Assembly: GCF_040712315.1 (NCBI RefSeq)
Contig: NC_134021.1
Span: 28,482,001-28,546,000 of the forward strand
Length of the DNA: 64,000 nucleotides
DNA from: Castanea sativa
Taxonomy: Eukaryota; Streptophyta; Magnoliopsida; Fagales; Fagaceae
Reading direction: 5' to 3'
In this document: one piece after another, positions 45,550 through 57,826 of the stretch
Numbering within the stretch: position 1 is the stretch's first letter
How the letters are laid out: every line of letters begins with the position of its first letter
Notes under the pieces: model-generated
The model's database searches: none
Seen by the model: only the letters and a program-made list of their open reading frames with translations
What the model was told of the DNA's origin: nothing
Made by a program: the position numbers and the translations under genes

Positions 45550-45854
45550 ATAAATGTTTTAGAAACCCTATTTGCTGTGGTGTTACAAAAATCTCAGTAG
45601 CAGCTCCTTCAAAATCCAAACAATCACACTCGCTACTCTTTCACGATCTCTCTCCCTCTCTCTGCTCAAACATTTTACATTTCTTCACGAAAATAAGATC
45701 AAAGCGACTACTCAGACCTAGGATCGGAGCAAAGCTTACTCAAATATTTTTCTAATTCTATTTATCTCAAATTACACGGTAAAATTCCACTCCTGCTTTT
45801 AACTCTTTTTTTTTTTTTCCTCATTTTGTAGATCAGTTCTTCAATTTCAAAGGC

Positions 45855-47119
45855 ATGGAACCGGAAAAAATTGATTGGAATAGCGTGGAATCCATATTTG
45901 TGGAAGATGACACCTACGAGAACTTCGATGCGCCCCGATGGGTCGATCTCTCTGCTCCAGACGAACCCATTGACGATCAAGCATGGTTCTGCAATCCAGG
46001 TCAGACCCACTTACTCCATGTTCGTTTCCCAAGAAAGCCAGATGGGTTCGTCATCGGAAGCCATCGGAAGATTTTTTTTCCTCATTTTGGTTTAATTTTT
46101 GCTTTTGGCGTTTCAGATTGCAAGCATCGGAAGAATGCAGAAGATTTTCTTAAACCAATAACCTATTTGAAGGTTTGTAAATTTTGTAAACTTTTTATGT
46201 AATTTCAATTAGTTTTCTAAGATAACTAATCTAAGCAAAGCAAAGCAAAGCTTGTCGAATTCTAATTCAGTTTTTTTTTTTTTTTTTCAGGCTAAGCTTC
46301 TAAGATCAGTGTCCATTTCAGAAATGCTTTCTTTCAGGGATAGGAATCGGAGGTATATTTCAAATCCTAAACCTCAAGGAACATGCAGGATAATCAATTG
46401 TTTTAGCAATAAGGCTAAAGATATGACAAATTTCACAACGTTTTTCACAATGGTTAGGATGTTAGCTTGGGATTGGCGTACAATAAAAGTGATGTTAATG
46501 ATAATCATAGTGAAATCCTAATGAAAAAGATGTAATCACAGTCTCCCACCTCAACAAGTTGTGAAATTTGTTGTGTTTGTAACATTGTTGTTATTTCAAA
46601 TCATATTCAAATTAATCTAAGTTTGTTAATTGGGTACTATTTATTTCTTGTTCCTGCAGAGATGTAAAGCTGAAAGGGAAAGAAATAAATTCAACTTCAG
46701 CTGCTGCAAAAATTCCCAATCCAAAGTCTTTGAAGACTAAAGGATCCAATAAAGACGGTGAGAACAAGAATCCTAATGTTTTTGCTCCTATTCCAAATGG
46801 TAGTATGAACTCAAAGAAAGTAGCAATGAAGCCAAGCACAGAGAAGAAGAAAAAGAAGCATTTGGATGGTGAATTATTGAAGAATTCGTTCAAGGATGAC
46901 CGAAAACCGCAGCTAAAGAGTACTTTCTCAGAGCGTAATCTGTTAACTGGACAGGAAATTTTGAATCAAATCACGGAATTCTGTTCTGAATTGAAGAAAT
47001 TGGGGATGAAGAGTTGGAAGAAACCAACAGCGGAGAATGGGTCGGGTCAGGTTTTGGGTGAGAGAGTTAGAGAAAGAGAGAGGATGCCTCTGCTAGTGAG
47101 AAAGCCTAAAGCAATGTAA
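45855..47119 (+). CDS. Conserved-looking plant protein of unknown function, four exons, 240 residues
   Basis: Exons are 45855-45999, 46117-46172, 46291-46352 and 46660-47119; all junctions are GT/AG and frame is kept to the TAA. The N-terminal half is acidic and Trp-rich (MEPEKIDWNSVESIFVEDD, then DAPRWVDLSAPDEPIDDQAW) with a Cys/His cluster at C46, C50 and H52 (FCNPDCKH). Exon 3 encodes a short helical stretch (LLRSVSISEMLSFRDRNRR). The rest is basic and low in complexity, with a KKKKKH run resembling a nuclear localisation signal. A C-terminal segment SERNLLTGQEILNQITEFC contains an RxxL destruction-box-like motif. I cannot name the family. An MSA box upstream suggests G2/M expression, so a role in the cell cycle is possible but unproven. 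The start is the first ATG after a pyrimidine-rich leader. Confidence 0.8.
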
Positions 47120-48417
47120 CACAGGAAAAAACAGAGGAAACAGAGGAGGAAAGTTTTTTTTTTTTTTTTTAAATTTTTTTTTATGATTAGTTTCTCATCA
47201 ACTGGTTGATTAATACGTTATGTTAGAAGATAGAACAATTTTGGGCTTTTTGAATTTTAATTTTTATAGCAATGGATTTGATATAGTATGATGCAATTAG
47301 CCTATTAATATTTATGGAACGGATAATATGGCTTCAAACTGATAATATAGGATAAGTTCTTCGATAGTTATAAGTGTAGCTAAAGAGATAGTGTTTCTAC
47401 ATTCTAGCTGTGTACAGTGAGAATTTGGTCAAATCCAATCTGTTAGGTACTGACTTGGATGAATATGTAGGCTTCCCTTAATAAAGGAATTTTGCTTACT
47501 TGAAGCTGAAGGATTCTTTTAGTGCTATGAGGGTTTTTCCCCACTTTGAGAAAGAATATTTTTTAAGGATATGCAATTCTTGGTTCCTTGGTCTTTTTCT
47601 TGTTGGTTTTCCTTGAAACATGTTGAGTTCTTAATCTCCCCCTTTACTAAGAGAGAAAAAATGTGAAATGAGGGGAAGGCTATAACTTGGTGGGGTTGAG
47701 TGTTTTGTGGTTTTCTACTTAGTTCTTTGCTAAGGTATATTACTTCAAGTCACTTGATCTACTTTTCCTAAAAGGTGCAAGCCGTCCTGGCCACTAGAGC
47801 AAGGGTGTTTGGTCCTGGGGCTTACATTGAATGCTTGATTAAGTTCAGGAAAAGAGAAGAAAGAACAACCATACTAAGATCAACTGAGTGCAGGATATTC
47901 TTTTTGTTTTACCAAGCAAGTCTTGATGTACACCAACTCTTTCATGTTTAGAAGGTTGTTGATGACATGCCAAGATTCATGCATCCAGTTAACCCTGCAA
48001 TCACTAAAGTCACTTAAACACAGCTTTGAACCCTCCAAACCAAGAATTCTTAAATTCCCTCTTGAAAACTCTTGAACTTGGGTCATGGAATGAAGTCTTG
48101 TGATGAAACTTCTTCTTGCTATAGTTATATGCTGGAAGAAAATTGCGAACTCCTAGTCTTCCTTAGAGTTTCAATCATGGCTTCTCTAAGCTTTGGCCGA
48201 AATTTTCAAAGCAAGAGTCTTTTCTTTCAAAAATGAGATGATAGGTGAGAGGAGTGAAGGTCTTGTGTTTCCATGATCTGGTAGCATGAGTGAAGCATGA
48301 AAAAGTTGGCCTTCTTCTCACACGGCTCTTAATCTCTCTCTGTTTTTTTTTTGGTAGAAAAATCTCCTCCAACAATTTTTTTTATTTTTTTGTCTGGGTG
48401 ATGATGAATTTGTTCAT
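47120..48417. other. 3' flank and intergenic DNA, no gene supported
   Basis: A+T-rich sequence follows the stop codon. Short frames on both strands (for example 47880-48086 minus) have no recognisable motif and no repeat structure. Confidence 0.4.
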
Positions 48418-48561
48418 TAATGGTCCGTTTGGATTGAAGGAGAGGGAGGGGGAGTAGAGTAGAGTAGAGTAGATTTAGCACAAAATTAGTTCATTTTTAG
48501 CCAACACTACTCTACTCCCCTCCACTCCCCCCTCCTTCCCCCTCCATCCAAATAGGCCATA
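48418..48561. mobile_element. Small MITE with gagta repeats
   Basis: The left end tggtccgtttggattgaagg and the complement of the right end (tggcctatttggatggaggg) are inverted repeats continuing into gggaggggagtagagtagag on both arms, so the whole 144 bp can fold back on itself. Confidence 0.6.
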
Positions 48562-49675
48562 GGGAACTTATTAAGTTCCTTTTGCTAGTGCCCCTCGCTC
48601 TCAACAAGTGAGACTTCTCCTCCTTTAGTTTCCTTGTATTTTTTAGGCAACCTGTTTATTTGAACAAGTCCAATGTCTTGTTGTATCAAAAAAAGAAAAA
48701 AGAAAAGTCCAACGTCTTGTTCCTTTGAGATTTATATATGGGCCTTCATTATTTCAATGTCCCAAATGGTTTAAGTTGCTTTTTAATGGATTTACTTTCC
48801 AAGGTCCATTTTATGTAAATATGGACTTTTATTGGGAAGGCCCACCACAAAAAGATATAGGCAATGAATCTTGATTTCTTTAATGAGAAATTACTTCACA
48901 GGCTTCAAACTTACCGTGAGGTGGAGGAGGTTCGGGATTAGTTAGAGTGCTCTCATCAGCTATCTCAAAAAAAAAATGTCATTTTGACATATCAAAAACT
49001 TACTTTATTATTTTAACACATCATTTTATAACATCCTATTTATCAGATGTTCTATTTTTTTACCACTTTATTTAAATATTATTTCTTAATTCTTTTAATT
49101 CTTATTTTATTCTTTCTTTATTATTTGTTCCTAACAGCCATATTTTCAAAAATTCTTATTCTAACGGTAACATTTTCTCTCCCTCCTCCTGTAAAAAAAA
49201 ATTGTAACATTTTCTCAGAACCTATCACCTTCACAAAAAATAATAATAATAATAATAAAAACTTAGAACCTGTCACCTTAAAATAAAAAATAAAAACCTC
49301 AGAACCTGTCACCTTAAAAAAAAAAACGTTGAACCTGCCAAGACTCATATCAAAAGCCAAAAACATATTATGAAGAATTATCTAAAAGCCAACCTGTCAA
49401 GTTGAAGTTTCGATTGAACTAAACTGCCAATGTAGTCCATAGAAAACTTACACACATAACTCATATCCAATAACACTAACTCACACAGAAAACTCATTAA
49501 AATAAACAGAGTTAAGCTTGCCACTTCCTTGATGACAAATAGTACTTAAACTTTACATAACAAAACAATTGGCTAGTACTTAACACAACAAAACAACATA
49601 GCCAATGAGTTTTAATGGCAACTTCATAAACAAAATGAAAGAAATAAACCAAATAAAAAGTTTTTACGACTCTCC

Positions 49676-50907
49676 TTATAATTGCCATAAATGTTCAACG
49701 AGATTCTTTTGGAGATGAGAATGAACTTCTGAATCCCTAATGTGTTGATGAACTTCAATGAACCCCGCAAATTCATTTGTCCGCTCATGTGACATTGGTA
49801 TACATGAAATCTCATCAATTTGTTCATAATCTAAGTCCACTGCTCCAGCTTCATCTCGCTCATCTTCAATAATCATGTTATGAAGAATTATGCATGCTTT
49901 CATAATATCTTGTAGCGTTTCATGATAGAAAAACCGTGCAAGTCCACGTACAATTGCAAATCGTGCTTAAAGCACTCCAAATGCACGCTCTACATCCTTC
50001 CTATATGCCTCCTGAGCTTTTGCAAGTAATTTTCTTTTTTCTCCTAGTGGAGATGGGATTGTCTTCACAAGTGTTGACCATTTTGGATATATGTCATCGG
50101 CAAGATAATATCCCATTGTGTAATCATGACCATTGATTGAGTAATTAACTGCAGGAGCACGTCCTTGTGCAAGCTCAGAAAATACATGAGACTGCTCCAA
50201 CACGTTATTATCATTGTTTGACTTAGGTAACCCAAAAAATGAGTGTCATATCCAAAGATCATATGAAGCCACTGCTTCCAAAATAATAGTTGGCTCACGA
50301 ATATGACCACAATACATCCCTTTCCATGCAGTTGGACAATTTTTCCATTTCCAATGCATGCAATCAATAATTCCCAACATGCCTGGAAATCCACGGTTTT
50401 GGTCATGGGCTAACAATCTAGCGAGGTCTTCATTGTTTGGTGACCTCAAGTATTCCTCTGAGAAAATAGCAATCACTGCTGCAACAAATTTTGTTAGACT
50501 CATCATTGCAGTGCTTTATGCTATTCTCAGATATTCATCCATAAAATCAGTTGTTATTCCATAAGCAAGCATTCTAAGTGCAATGGTCATCTTTTGAAGG
50601 GGAGATAGACCAAGCTTTTTGGCATTATTTCGTTTTTAGATAAAGTAAGGTTCATGAGCTTCTACCTTAGATACGATTCGGAGAAAAGCGAACGCCTCAT
50701 TCGAAATCTCCTTCGAAATACATTGGGAGGATATACAGGTTCTTCGGCAAAGTAGTCATCATAAAGCCTTTTATGGCCTGCCAAATGATTACGGTCGATA
50801 TACCGACGCCGCTTACGTTGTGATGTCGAACCCGTGAGAAGTTTTATAATTATCTCATCTTCATCTGAGTCATCATCAAGCAATTTTTGCAAAAAAGAAT
50901 GACCCAT
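49676..50907 (-). pseudogene. PIF/Harbinger transposase (DDE, ALP1/HARBI1-like), inactivated
   Basis: This family cuts and pastes the element at TWA sites. The N-terminus (MGHSFLQKLLDDDSDEDEII) leads to an Arg-rich segment, then a stop/frameshift near 50660. The catalytic core follows: first Asp in GIIDCMHWKWK, second in YYLADDIYPKWSTL, and the Glu in VERAFGVL. The C-terminal signature is MKACIILHNMIIEDERDEAG. In-frame stops follow DLWI and AFGVL. The DDE triad is intact but the frame is broken at least four times, so it is recently dead rather than ancient. Confidence 0.85.
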
Positions 50908-51421
50908 GGAGATAAACTAGAAGAAAACATTGGAAAGAAATTATCAATATAGATGCAAGAAACATAATATGAAATGAAATCGATAACTTTAAAAGAAGAT
51001 TTGATCATTATGTGAAGAATATAAAATATAACCAATGGATATATTTCAAAAACAATTAGAAGAGCCCAACAGTCAAGACAAGCATAGAAACTATATAAAA
51101 ATATAACCAAAGTAGTCAATGATACTACTACACTGCAGTAGTCACTAACACAGCATACAACACCAAAGCAGAATCAAGGCACTTACACACTGGCCTCTCA
51201 GCCCAATCAGCAGCACCAATAGCACAGCACCAGCATTAAGCATGACAGTAATATAAATTCTATAGTAATATAAAATCAAACATAGAAAATACACGACATT
51301 TTATATAAGCTAAAATGTTAGGATTACTTGGATGAAAGAGTCAAGACCTTTTGCTAAGATCATAAAATACATATCTAAGACCTAAAATCAGTTGTACCCA
51401 AAAAATGCCACAAAATACATA

Positions 51422-52488
51422 TCAAGGCCTAAAATAAGTTACTACCAAAATAAGGTTGAAACAAGACATCACCAACATCATCTCAACCCAACGAATGACT
51501 TGATCTTTGTTTCGCAAGGATTTCCTTTGGAGTCCATCATAAAAAGTTCTTTGGTCTTTGTTCATGCCACTTGTGTCTAGCATCATAATTCTTTCATTCT
51601 CCTTCAACTCTTTCAAGCGAGCATTTTCCGCTTTGATACGTACTTTCTCTTTTTCTTGTGCACAAGTTTCTTCCATAATTTTCATTTTCTTATTCAAATA
51701 TTCTGTTGCAACATCTTTCCCATCATCTTTTCTCTTTCGATTAGCCTTTTCAATTTTTCTACCTATTGGCCTCTCGAAATCCATAGTGTCATAAACCCCT
51801 CCTCCTTGATCTATTGCATCTGGAGTTTGAGGCATTTCTTTTCTTGAATCCTCCCTAGGCACAGTAGATGCCCACTTTGGAAAATCTTTCAACACTAGCC
51901 AACAATGTTCATATTGAAAAAAGTAACCGTGAATTTCTTTAAACAATTCCCTTGCTTTCACAATCTAAAAAAAATTAAATAAATATAACATAATTAGTTT
52001 CTTCAAACAATTCATTTGTGTTGTAAATCTAAAAAAATTAAGGCCCATTGCAAAATTTATACCTTGTCATCAGCCGTGGTTCCACTTTCATTCTTTGCTT
52101 CAATTTTAGCTAAGGACCCACAAAATTTAACTGTTTCCCTATTAATCACTCCCCATCGGCTTGTTAGGGATGTTTGAGTACGTGTGGAATTAGTCTTGTG
52201 GTCTTTGAAGTATTTTGCAACTTTGCCATAAAATGTTGTTTTATGTTGCTCATTACCATACACAGAATTGACACTGGTATTGAGCCATGCTGCTACAAGC
52301 AGCTTGTCTTCCTCAAGACTGAAGTTGATTCCATGTGATGTTTTTTTCTTAGAAATGGCAACTTCATCATTCGGTGGAGAATCTTGGACTAACATGGGAC
52401 TATTTTCAGATACACTGAAAAGTTCATCCTTAAGATCAATATTCCCCCGTAAGACATCAGTGTACAATGCATAATGTCCTAAGTCCAT
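51422..52488 (-). CDS. PIF/Harbinger ORF1: Myb/SANT-like DNA-binding protein with NAM-associated C-terminus
   Basis: Two exons, 52488-52063 and 51964-51422, join at a GT/AG intron: AKNESGTTADDK continues with IVKARELFKEIHGYFFQYE. The first part holds the trihelix-like domain (FSLEEDKLLVAAWLNTSVNS, then YFKDHKTNSTRTQTSLTSRW). The second holds the charged, coiled-coil NAM-associated region (KEMPQTPDAIDQGG, then KKMKIMEETCAQEKEKVR). Together about 322 residues, the usual size. In relatives this protein binds the TIRs and brings the transposase to them. It appears intact although its partner transposase is not. Host annotation pipelines often mislabel such genes. Confidence 0.75.
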
Positions 52489-53190
52489 GCTCTAAATAGA
52501 TATGTAGATAAAAATAATTTAGGTAGTCCAAAGAGAGCCCCCCAAAAATAAAAAATTAAATGCATATCTGAATGCACAAAAACAGGAATTATTGTAAAAG
52601 ATTTATTAATATATATATGGCTTTGTGAAATTGTGACTGATAGGTTCACCTTCAACACACACAGAGCATGGACTATTAGAATTTCGTAGTGTCTCATAGA
52701 TTATTCGTAGTGTCTCATAGCCTAAATGCTAGAATTGGAATTTAGAATTCGTAGTGTCTCATAGTTTGCATCCAAGTAATCATTCGATAATGCAAAAGAA
52801 TTGAAAAAAAAAAAAAAAAACAGAACACAGCAGTGACAACACACGACACATATGAACTAAGAGAGAAACCTTCAGAGAATCACAGAGAAGACGGAGAACT
52901 TACCTGTGAAACTGAGATTGAATCGGTGAAACTGAGAATCGGCGAATCGATGTAAACCCTCAGAGATACCGAGATTGAATCGGCGAGTCAATGAAACCGA
53001 GATACAGAGATACCGAGATTGAAACCGATTCGGTGTGAGATACTCGGAGATGAAACCGATTCGGTGTAAGATAGAACAGAGAGGAGAGAACGAACAAAAG
53101 AGAAAAAAAAACCGGTAAAGGAATTATAGATTAGTGATGATGGAATTTGTGAGATGGTGGAGAGGAACTCATTTTGTAAAGTAGCGAACT

Positions 53191-53691
53191 TGGGCTTGCA
53201 AACCCATTCCATGTACTGAAGAAGACATGGGCCTCGTAGCCTAATCTATGGAGATATAGGTTTTAGGCTTGCGAACCCATTGTGTGTACCATGGAAAGCT
53301 TGGGTCCAAGTTGAAAACTTTAAGGGTTATAAGGCAAAAAGCCCAATTTGTGTAGCTTTAAGGGTTTTGGACATCCCTTTTAGGTTTTAATTTGGTTTGG
53401 CCCAAAGTCCAATATTATTTTTGCTGAATTTTGTTGATATTGTTTGGGTTGCTAATGAAACTGAGCCCTACGGCCTAAGGAAAAAACAAAGCATGAACTT
53501 ATTAAATAGACATTTCCTCTCAATGTGAATTACAAACAATTTTCATTGATGTAGTTTTACTCAAATGGTGCTGCAAATGTATCTACCAAACTTAAGTCGT
53601 CAATGAGAAATTACATTTTCCATCCTCAAAAACTATACTCCACTTTACATTTATCTCCTGAACTACAAGAATGTATGATTTAGTATAATTG
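53191..53691. other. Intergenic DNA, no gene seen
   Basis: A short internal repeat, gggcttgcaaacccattcca near 53192 and ggcttgcgaacccattgtgt near 53267, is the only structure noticed. Confidence 0.4.
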
Positions 53692-53875
53692 AATGAGAAA
53701 TGATATGTTCACAATATTTTTACAACAAATCTTAAGTAGCAAGTTGTTACTAGTTATTATTGTTGGGGCAAAAAAGTAATCTTAGTATTAAGTTCAAATT
53801 TAAACTAATAACAACTAACCACCTATGATTTGTTGTGAAAATATTGTGGATGTAGCATCTCTCTAATTGAATATA
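53692..53875. mobile_element. MITE, family M1 copy 3
   Basis: Left end gagaaatgatatgttcacaa and the complement of the right end (gagagatgctacatccacaa) are inverted repeats continuing into tattttcacaacaaatc. ~184 bp, non-coding; same family as 36592-36753 and 38036-38210. Confidence 0.7.
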
Positions 53876-53959
53876 GCATTATAAGACCAATTTACCTTCT
53901 ACTATATGTTTTGGAGGGAGGGATAAATTGATTTTTTTAATACTAAATTTCATTAAACT

Positions 53960-55035
53960 TTACCCCAAAATAGACAACAAGGGGTTAAGTATTATAGAGT
54001 TATAACTTCTTTGGGAGGGGGAGGGGGAGGGGGAGCATTTCAATAGTTCAAATGATAAAGTATAAAATGTGGTATAATTTAGTGTGAAAAGTGAAAACAG
54101 TTCCCTCATGTGTAAGAACTCATGTTCTAAAACAGTTCCCTTCCAATCTTTAGTTACAGTTTGCAAAAACTTAATGGTGGCACCACTTGAGCTAGCATTG
54201 TCCACTGTTAAAGTGAATATGATATTAATACCCCACTCATGCAAACACATCTCAATCTTTCTACCCATAGTCTCCCCTTTATGATCTTCAACTTGACAAA
54301 AATTCAGAATTCTCTTATGCAACTTCCAATCATCATCGATAAAATGACATATAAGGGACATATAATTTAGATTTTGAATACTAGTCCATGTGTCCGTAGT
54401 AAGACACACCCTACGACCCTTTAAAGTCCCCCTTTAGTTTCTCTCTCTCAACACCATAAATGCCAATCACATCCCTAGCCACAGTTTGATGGGATGAGAT
54501 ATCCCTAATTCACAACTTAGGTTGTAAGGTTGTCGAATATCTTTGAAACCCATACCCTTCAACAAACCTGAAAGGCAACTCATCTATTATAATCATTTCA
54601 ACGAGTGCCTTTATAGAAGCTTCAACAGTATAGGCTGTTGGTACAAGCTAAAACCCTTCCTCCCCCATCCATTTTGGGTTCAAACGCTATGGTTTGTTGC
54701 CCTTTAAGTGCATCTCTATTAGGGTTCTTAACACAAACTGGCGTATGATTCAATAAATTAGTAGTACCATGCCCCTTATTATCAGTTAGATAAGTTTTTT
54801 GACAATAATTGCAAACAGCCTTAAAATGACCCTCACCAATATCTATTTTTTCAAAATGGTCCCAAGCAATAGACTTTTTCCTATTATTACACACCTTGCC
54901 TTTACCTCTAGGTGGAAGTGGGGGAACCTCAGCATTAGTTGGAGTGGCAGTAGGTTCAGCTTTGGCAATAGGTTCAGCTTGGGCAGTAGGTGTTGTTTGG
55001 GAAGGGGGTGCATCACTAGAAGGTTCCATAACCAA
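53960..55035 (-). pseudogene. hAT transposase with BED zinc finger, 5' part, degenerate
   Basis: The N-terminus has a low-complexity Pro/Ala/Glu-rich segment (QAEPIAKAEPTATPTNAEVP). A BED finger follows: WDHFEKIDIGEGHFKAVCNY, CQKTYLTDNKGHGTTNLLNH and TPVC, giving CX2C and HX4C zinc ligands. After broken sequence the catalytic-domain start appears: MCLTTDTWTSIQNLNYMSLI with the first catalytic Asp, then FTLTVDNASSSGATIKFL with the second. The insertion domain and C-terminal dimerisation domain are missing; a gggagg microsatellite and unrelated DNA follow. This is the RICESLEEPER/DAYSLEEPER type of plant hAT transposase. No ends or 8-bp duplication found. Confidence 0.8.
54015..54037. repeat. 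(GGGAGG)n-type G-rich microsatellite
   Basis: Four G-runs of five or more separated by single A bases; could form a G-quadruplex on the plus strand. Confidence 0.7.
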
Positions 55036-55442
55036 AAGACATCAAATTTATGCATTAGCAAACTATCATAACAATGATACTACTAACCCAGTAACAAGAA
55101 CACACATAAGTGACACAACAACAACAATAGGTAAAAGCAGCAACAAGAAGTTAAAAGATAAACAACTGAATATAAATGATACCTTAAAGAATCCTTAGCT
55201 GTTAGGGATTCGACCTTGAAGAGGAAGCAAAAAGTGTAACCTACTTGAACAAATTTCAACACCTATATAAAATTAGGGTTTCAATTTTTTAAATTAGGAA
55301 AATAAAATGAATCAAACAAATTAGCAATAACATATAATCAAATAAACAAAATAAAAATGTGTTAGGATTTCATCTTTTAAAATTAAGGGTTCATCTTTTC
55401 TTTTTTTAATTTTTACAGTGAAGATAGAAGTATATTGCTCAT

Positions 55443-57811
55443 TGTGAGAGACCCGCCAAAATGTTCCTTAAAAAAGAGACATTTTTGGGGTGCTTTTAAG
55501 GGCGCCTCTCTTTTTAGGTAAGTGGTGTGGAGTCGCCACTTTTTTTTTTTTTTTTACAAAAAAAAAAAACAAAAACAAAAAACAAAAAACAAAAAACAAA
55601 ATACATGACTGAAGTGTTCCATTCTCATTGATTGAATAAAAAAGAATATATGTTTGATAAATTGAAAATTACATGGTTTTGGGTCTTAGTTACAAATTAT
55701 CAAAGAATTACATGACCTTTTGTCCTAGTTACAGTCTACCCAAAATAAAAACAAAGATAAAGCCTAGGTCTACTTCTCCAAAGAAACTAAATTCAGAGGC
55801 TAGGTTACGGAATGGGAAGGTGCTAGGCATCCATTCCGTCCAGACAGAGTCTGGTCTTCTAGACTATTGTGACTAATGTACCACGTTTATGCAGGACATG
55901 AATGATATGTTGCACACATGAAAAAAAAAATCACATAAGTCTATTTATGAATGTGTCCTCTTCTTTGTTAAAAAAATTCAAATCTGTGTTGTGATAAAAA
56001 AATTGAATTTGGTTTAGAAATAAGCAGATCTGTTTTTGGGAACGAGAAAAATTGATTTTTGGGTTTGTATGTAAAAAAGATCAAATCTGGTTTTTGGGAA
56101 CTAAAAAAAATTGGTTTTTGTAGAGAACTAGAAAATCAGATCTATTTTTTAAATGTATTAAAAAAATATTTTTTTAGAAGGGAATTACATTCATGAAATA
56201 AACCTATGCTACTTACATCAAACAACACAAACAAAACACTACTCATGACTAACTTTTTATTTCAAAATTTGCTATTTTAAAAAAAAAAATCCAGATCTAC
56301 ATCTAATGAAGATGTAAATCAGTTTTGATTTAATAAAAATTTAGATCTACATCTAATGAAAATGTAAATCTTTTTTTTTTTTTTTTTTAATTTAGAAAAA
56401 TTCAGATCTACATCTAAGGAAGATGTAAATCTGTTTTTAATTTAGAAAAAATTAGATCTACATCTAATGAAGATGTAAATTTGTTTTTTCATTTAAAAAA
56501 TTTCGGATCTACATCTAAGGAAGATTCATATCCATTTTTTAATTTAGAAAAATCCAGATTTGCATCTAATGCAGATACATATCAGTTTTTGTTTGAGAAA
56601 AGATTTAATAACAAGCAGATTTTTGAAATAAAAAAATAAATCTTAACAATAAAAGCATCATAAACATATTCTAACAAAGAAAATATTGACAACATATGAG
56701 ATGAATATTGCAAAACTAAAACTAAACACATATTTATTCATGCATCATAAAATTAAAAGAGATAAAAAAAAAAAAAGAAAAAAAGAAAAGCTACCTCTTA
56801 CATGGACGTACTCTTTTTCGCAAAAGAATATTTTAGGGTTCAAAGAAATTTATACAATTGTCTTTGAAACTTAAAAACCCTTGCTTACAGAAAAGAACTT
56901 CTCAAGACTTAAGCCTCTAGAATCTCTTTAATGCAAGAGAGAAAATCAGAAAGGGGAGTCTGAAATATGAGAAATTTGAGAGCGTAAAAACGTGTCTCTC
57001 TCCCCAAAAAAAAAATGTGTGTTGAATTTTGAAATCCATCCTCTATTTATAGAGGCGGGAAGACTCGAAAAAATAGCTTAGACGATTAGAACATGCACCG
57101 GGACGCGTCCTTATCGCTAAAAAATTGAAAAAGTATGTATTTCATCGTCACCCGAAGATTGTTGGGCCAAATCCCAAATGTGTGCCATTCGGCACTCCAA
57201 AAGTGTCAAATGGTACTCTTGGACGCCAATCACGCTTTCGAGTTTAGGTGCATTTTAGACTCATTTTTTAGATTTTCTTAAGCCGAGACTTGCACTTAGG
57301 TGTGTTTTTAATCTATATTCTAATATTTAAACTATTTTCTAGATAATTCAAGTTTTTTCAGCAACAATTATCTTGTAGATAAATACTCTAAAAAAATTAT
57401 TGATAAAGTCTAGATTATCTATAATTTTATCATTATCCAATTATCCCATTTATTCCCATGCAAGCAAATCCTATTTTTGACACTAACTATCAACCAATCA
57501 CAAAATTATTTAATTAATTTTAATTGTTTAACCAATCAAAATTAATTTAAATTAATCATGCGTGATTGACTCTACCTAGACACAATGCATGCTGATCGTA
57601 CAAACTTGATCATGCGATATCTTTCGATCCGACGGTCCGATTTGGAAACCGAGCATACCGTTGCAACCGTTAAAACCTCAAGATCATTTTTATGATATGC
57701 AATGAATGAATTAGTGCATGTAATGCAATCATGATTTTTGGCGTACATCATTAATGGTCATTCCAGTCGTCTTCCTTGATTAAATCATGGGTGCAAAATT
57801 GAGTGTTTATA
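55443..57811 (-). repeat. 3' LTR of a minus-strand retrotransposon
   Basis: The minus-strand start aligns with the TGTAGAC start of the LTR copy at 42219 but has decayed to tataaacac; the far end is TGTGAGAGACC on the plus strand, complementing a CA end. Length 2369 bp. On the minus strand a TATA box (tctataaatagagg, about 57054-57041) sits in the expected central position. The plus-strand motif gtggtgtggagtcgccac near 55523 occurs in many plant gypsy LTRs. A series of gatctacatctaa repeats (56285-56590) lies inside. A purine-rich tract on the minus strand abuts the right edge, so this is the 3' LTR and the element body is to the right. Confidence 0.6.
56285..56595. repeat. Degenerate ~60-bp tandem repeat in the LTR
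   Basis: Five or six units carry agatctacatctaatgaaga then tgtaaat and a following (t)n aatttagaaaaa block. Period is about 58-62 bp. Confidence 0.75.
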
Positions 57812-57826
57812 AAATGCCTCTCATTG
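57812..57826 (-). other. Polypurine tract of the minus-strand element
   Basis: Read on the minus strand, caatgagaggcattt immediately precedes the LTR start. It has the same gaggggcatt form as the tract at 32053. Confidence 0.55.

Larger units (their letters stand above)
48950..53190 (-). mobile_element. PIF/Harbinger transposon with both genes, damaged
   Basis: Two genes typical of plant PIF/Harbinger elements lie in the same orientation: a DDE transposase (49676-50907) and a Myb/trihelix-like plus NAM-associated DNA-binding protein (51422-52488). The left end near 48945 (gttagagtgctctcatcagc) looks like a TIR preceded by a TTA-type site, and the left flank (caaccgtaacattttc-type words) is shared with the Harbinger cluster at 35.2 kb. 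I could not find the matching right TIR, so the right boundary is approximate. The 52890-53090 part has repeated accgagattgaa and gattcggtg units. Confidence 0.7.
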
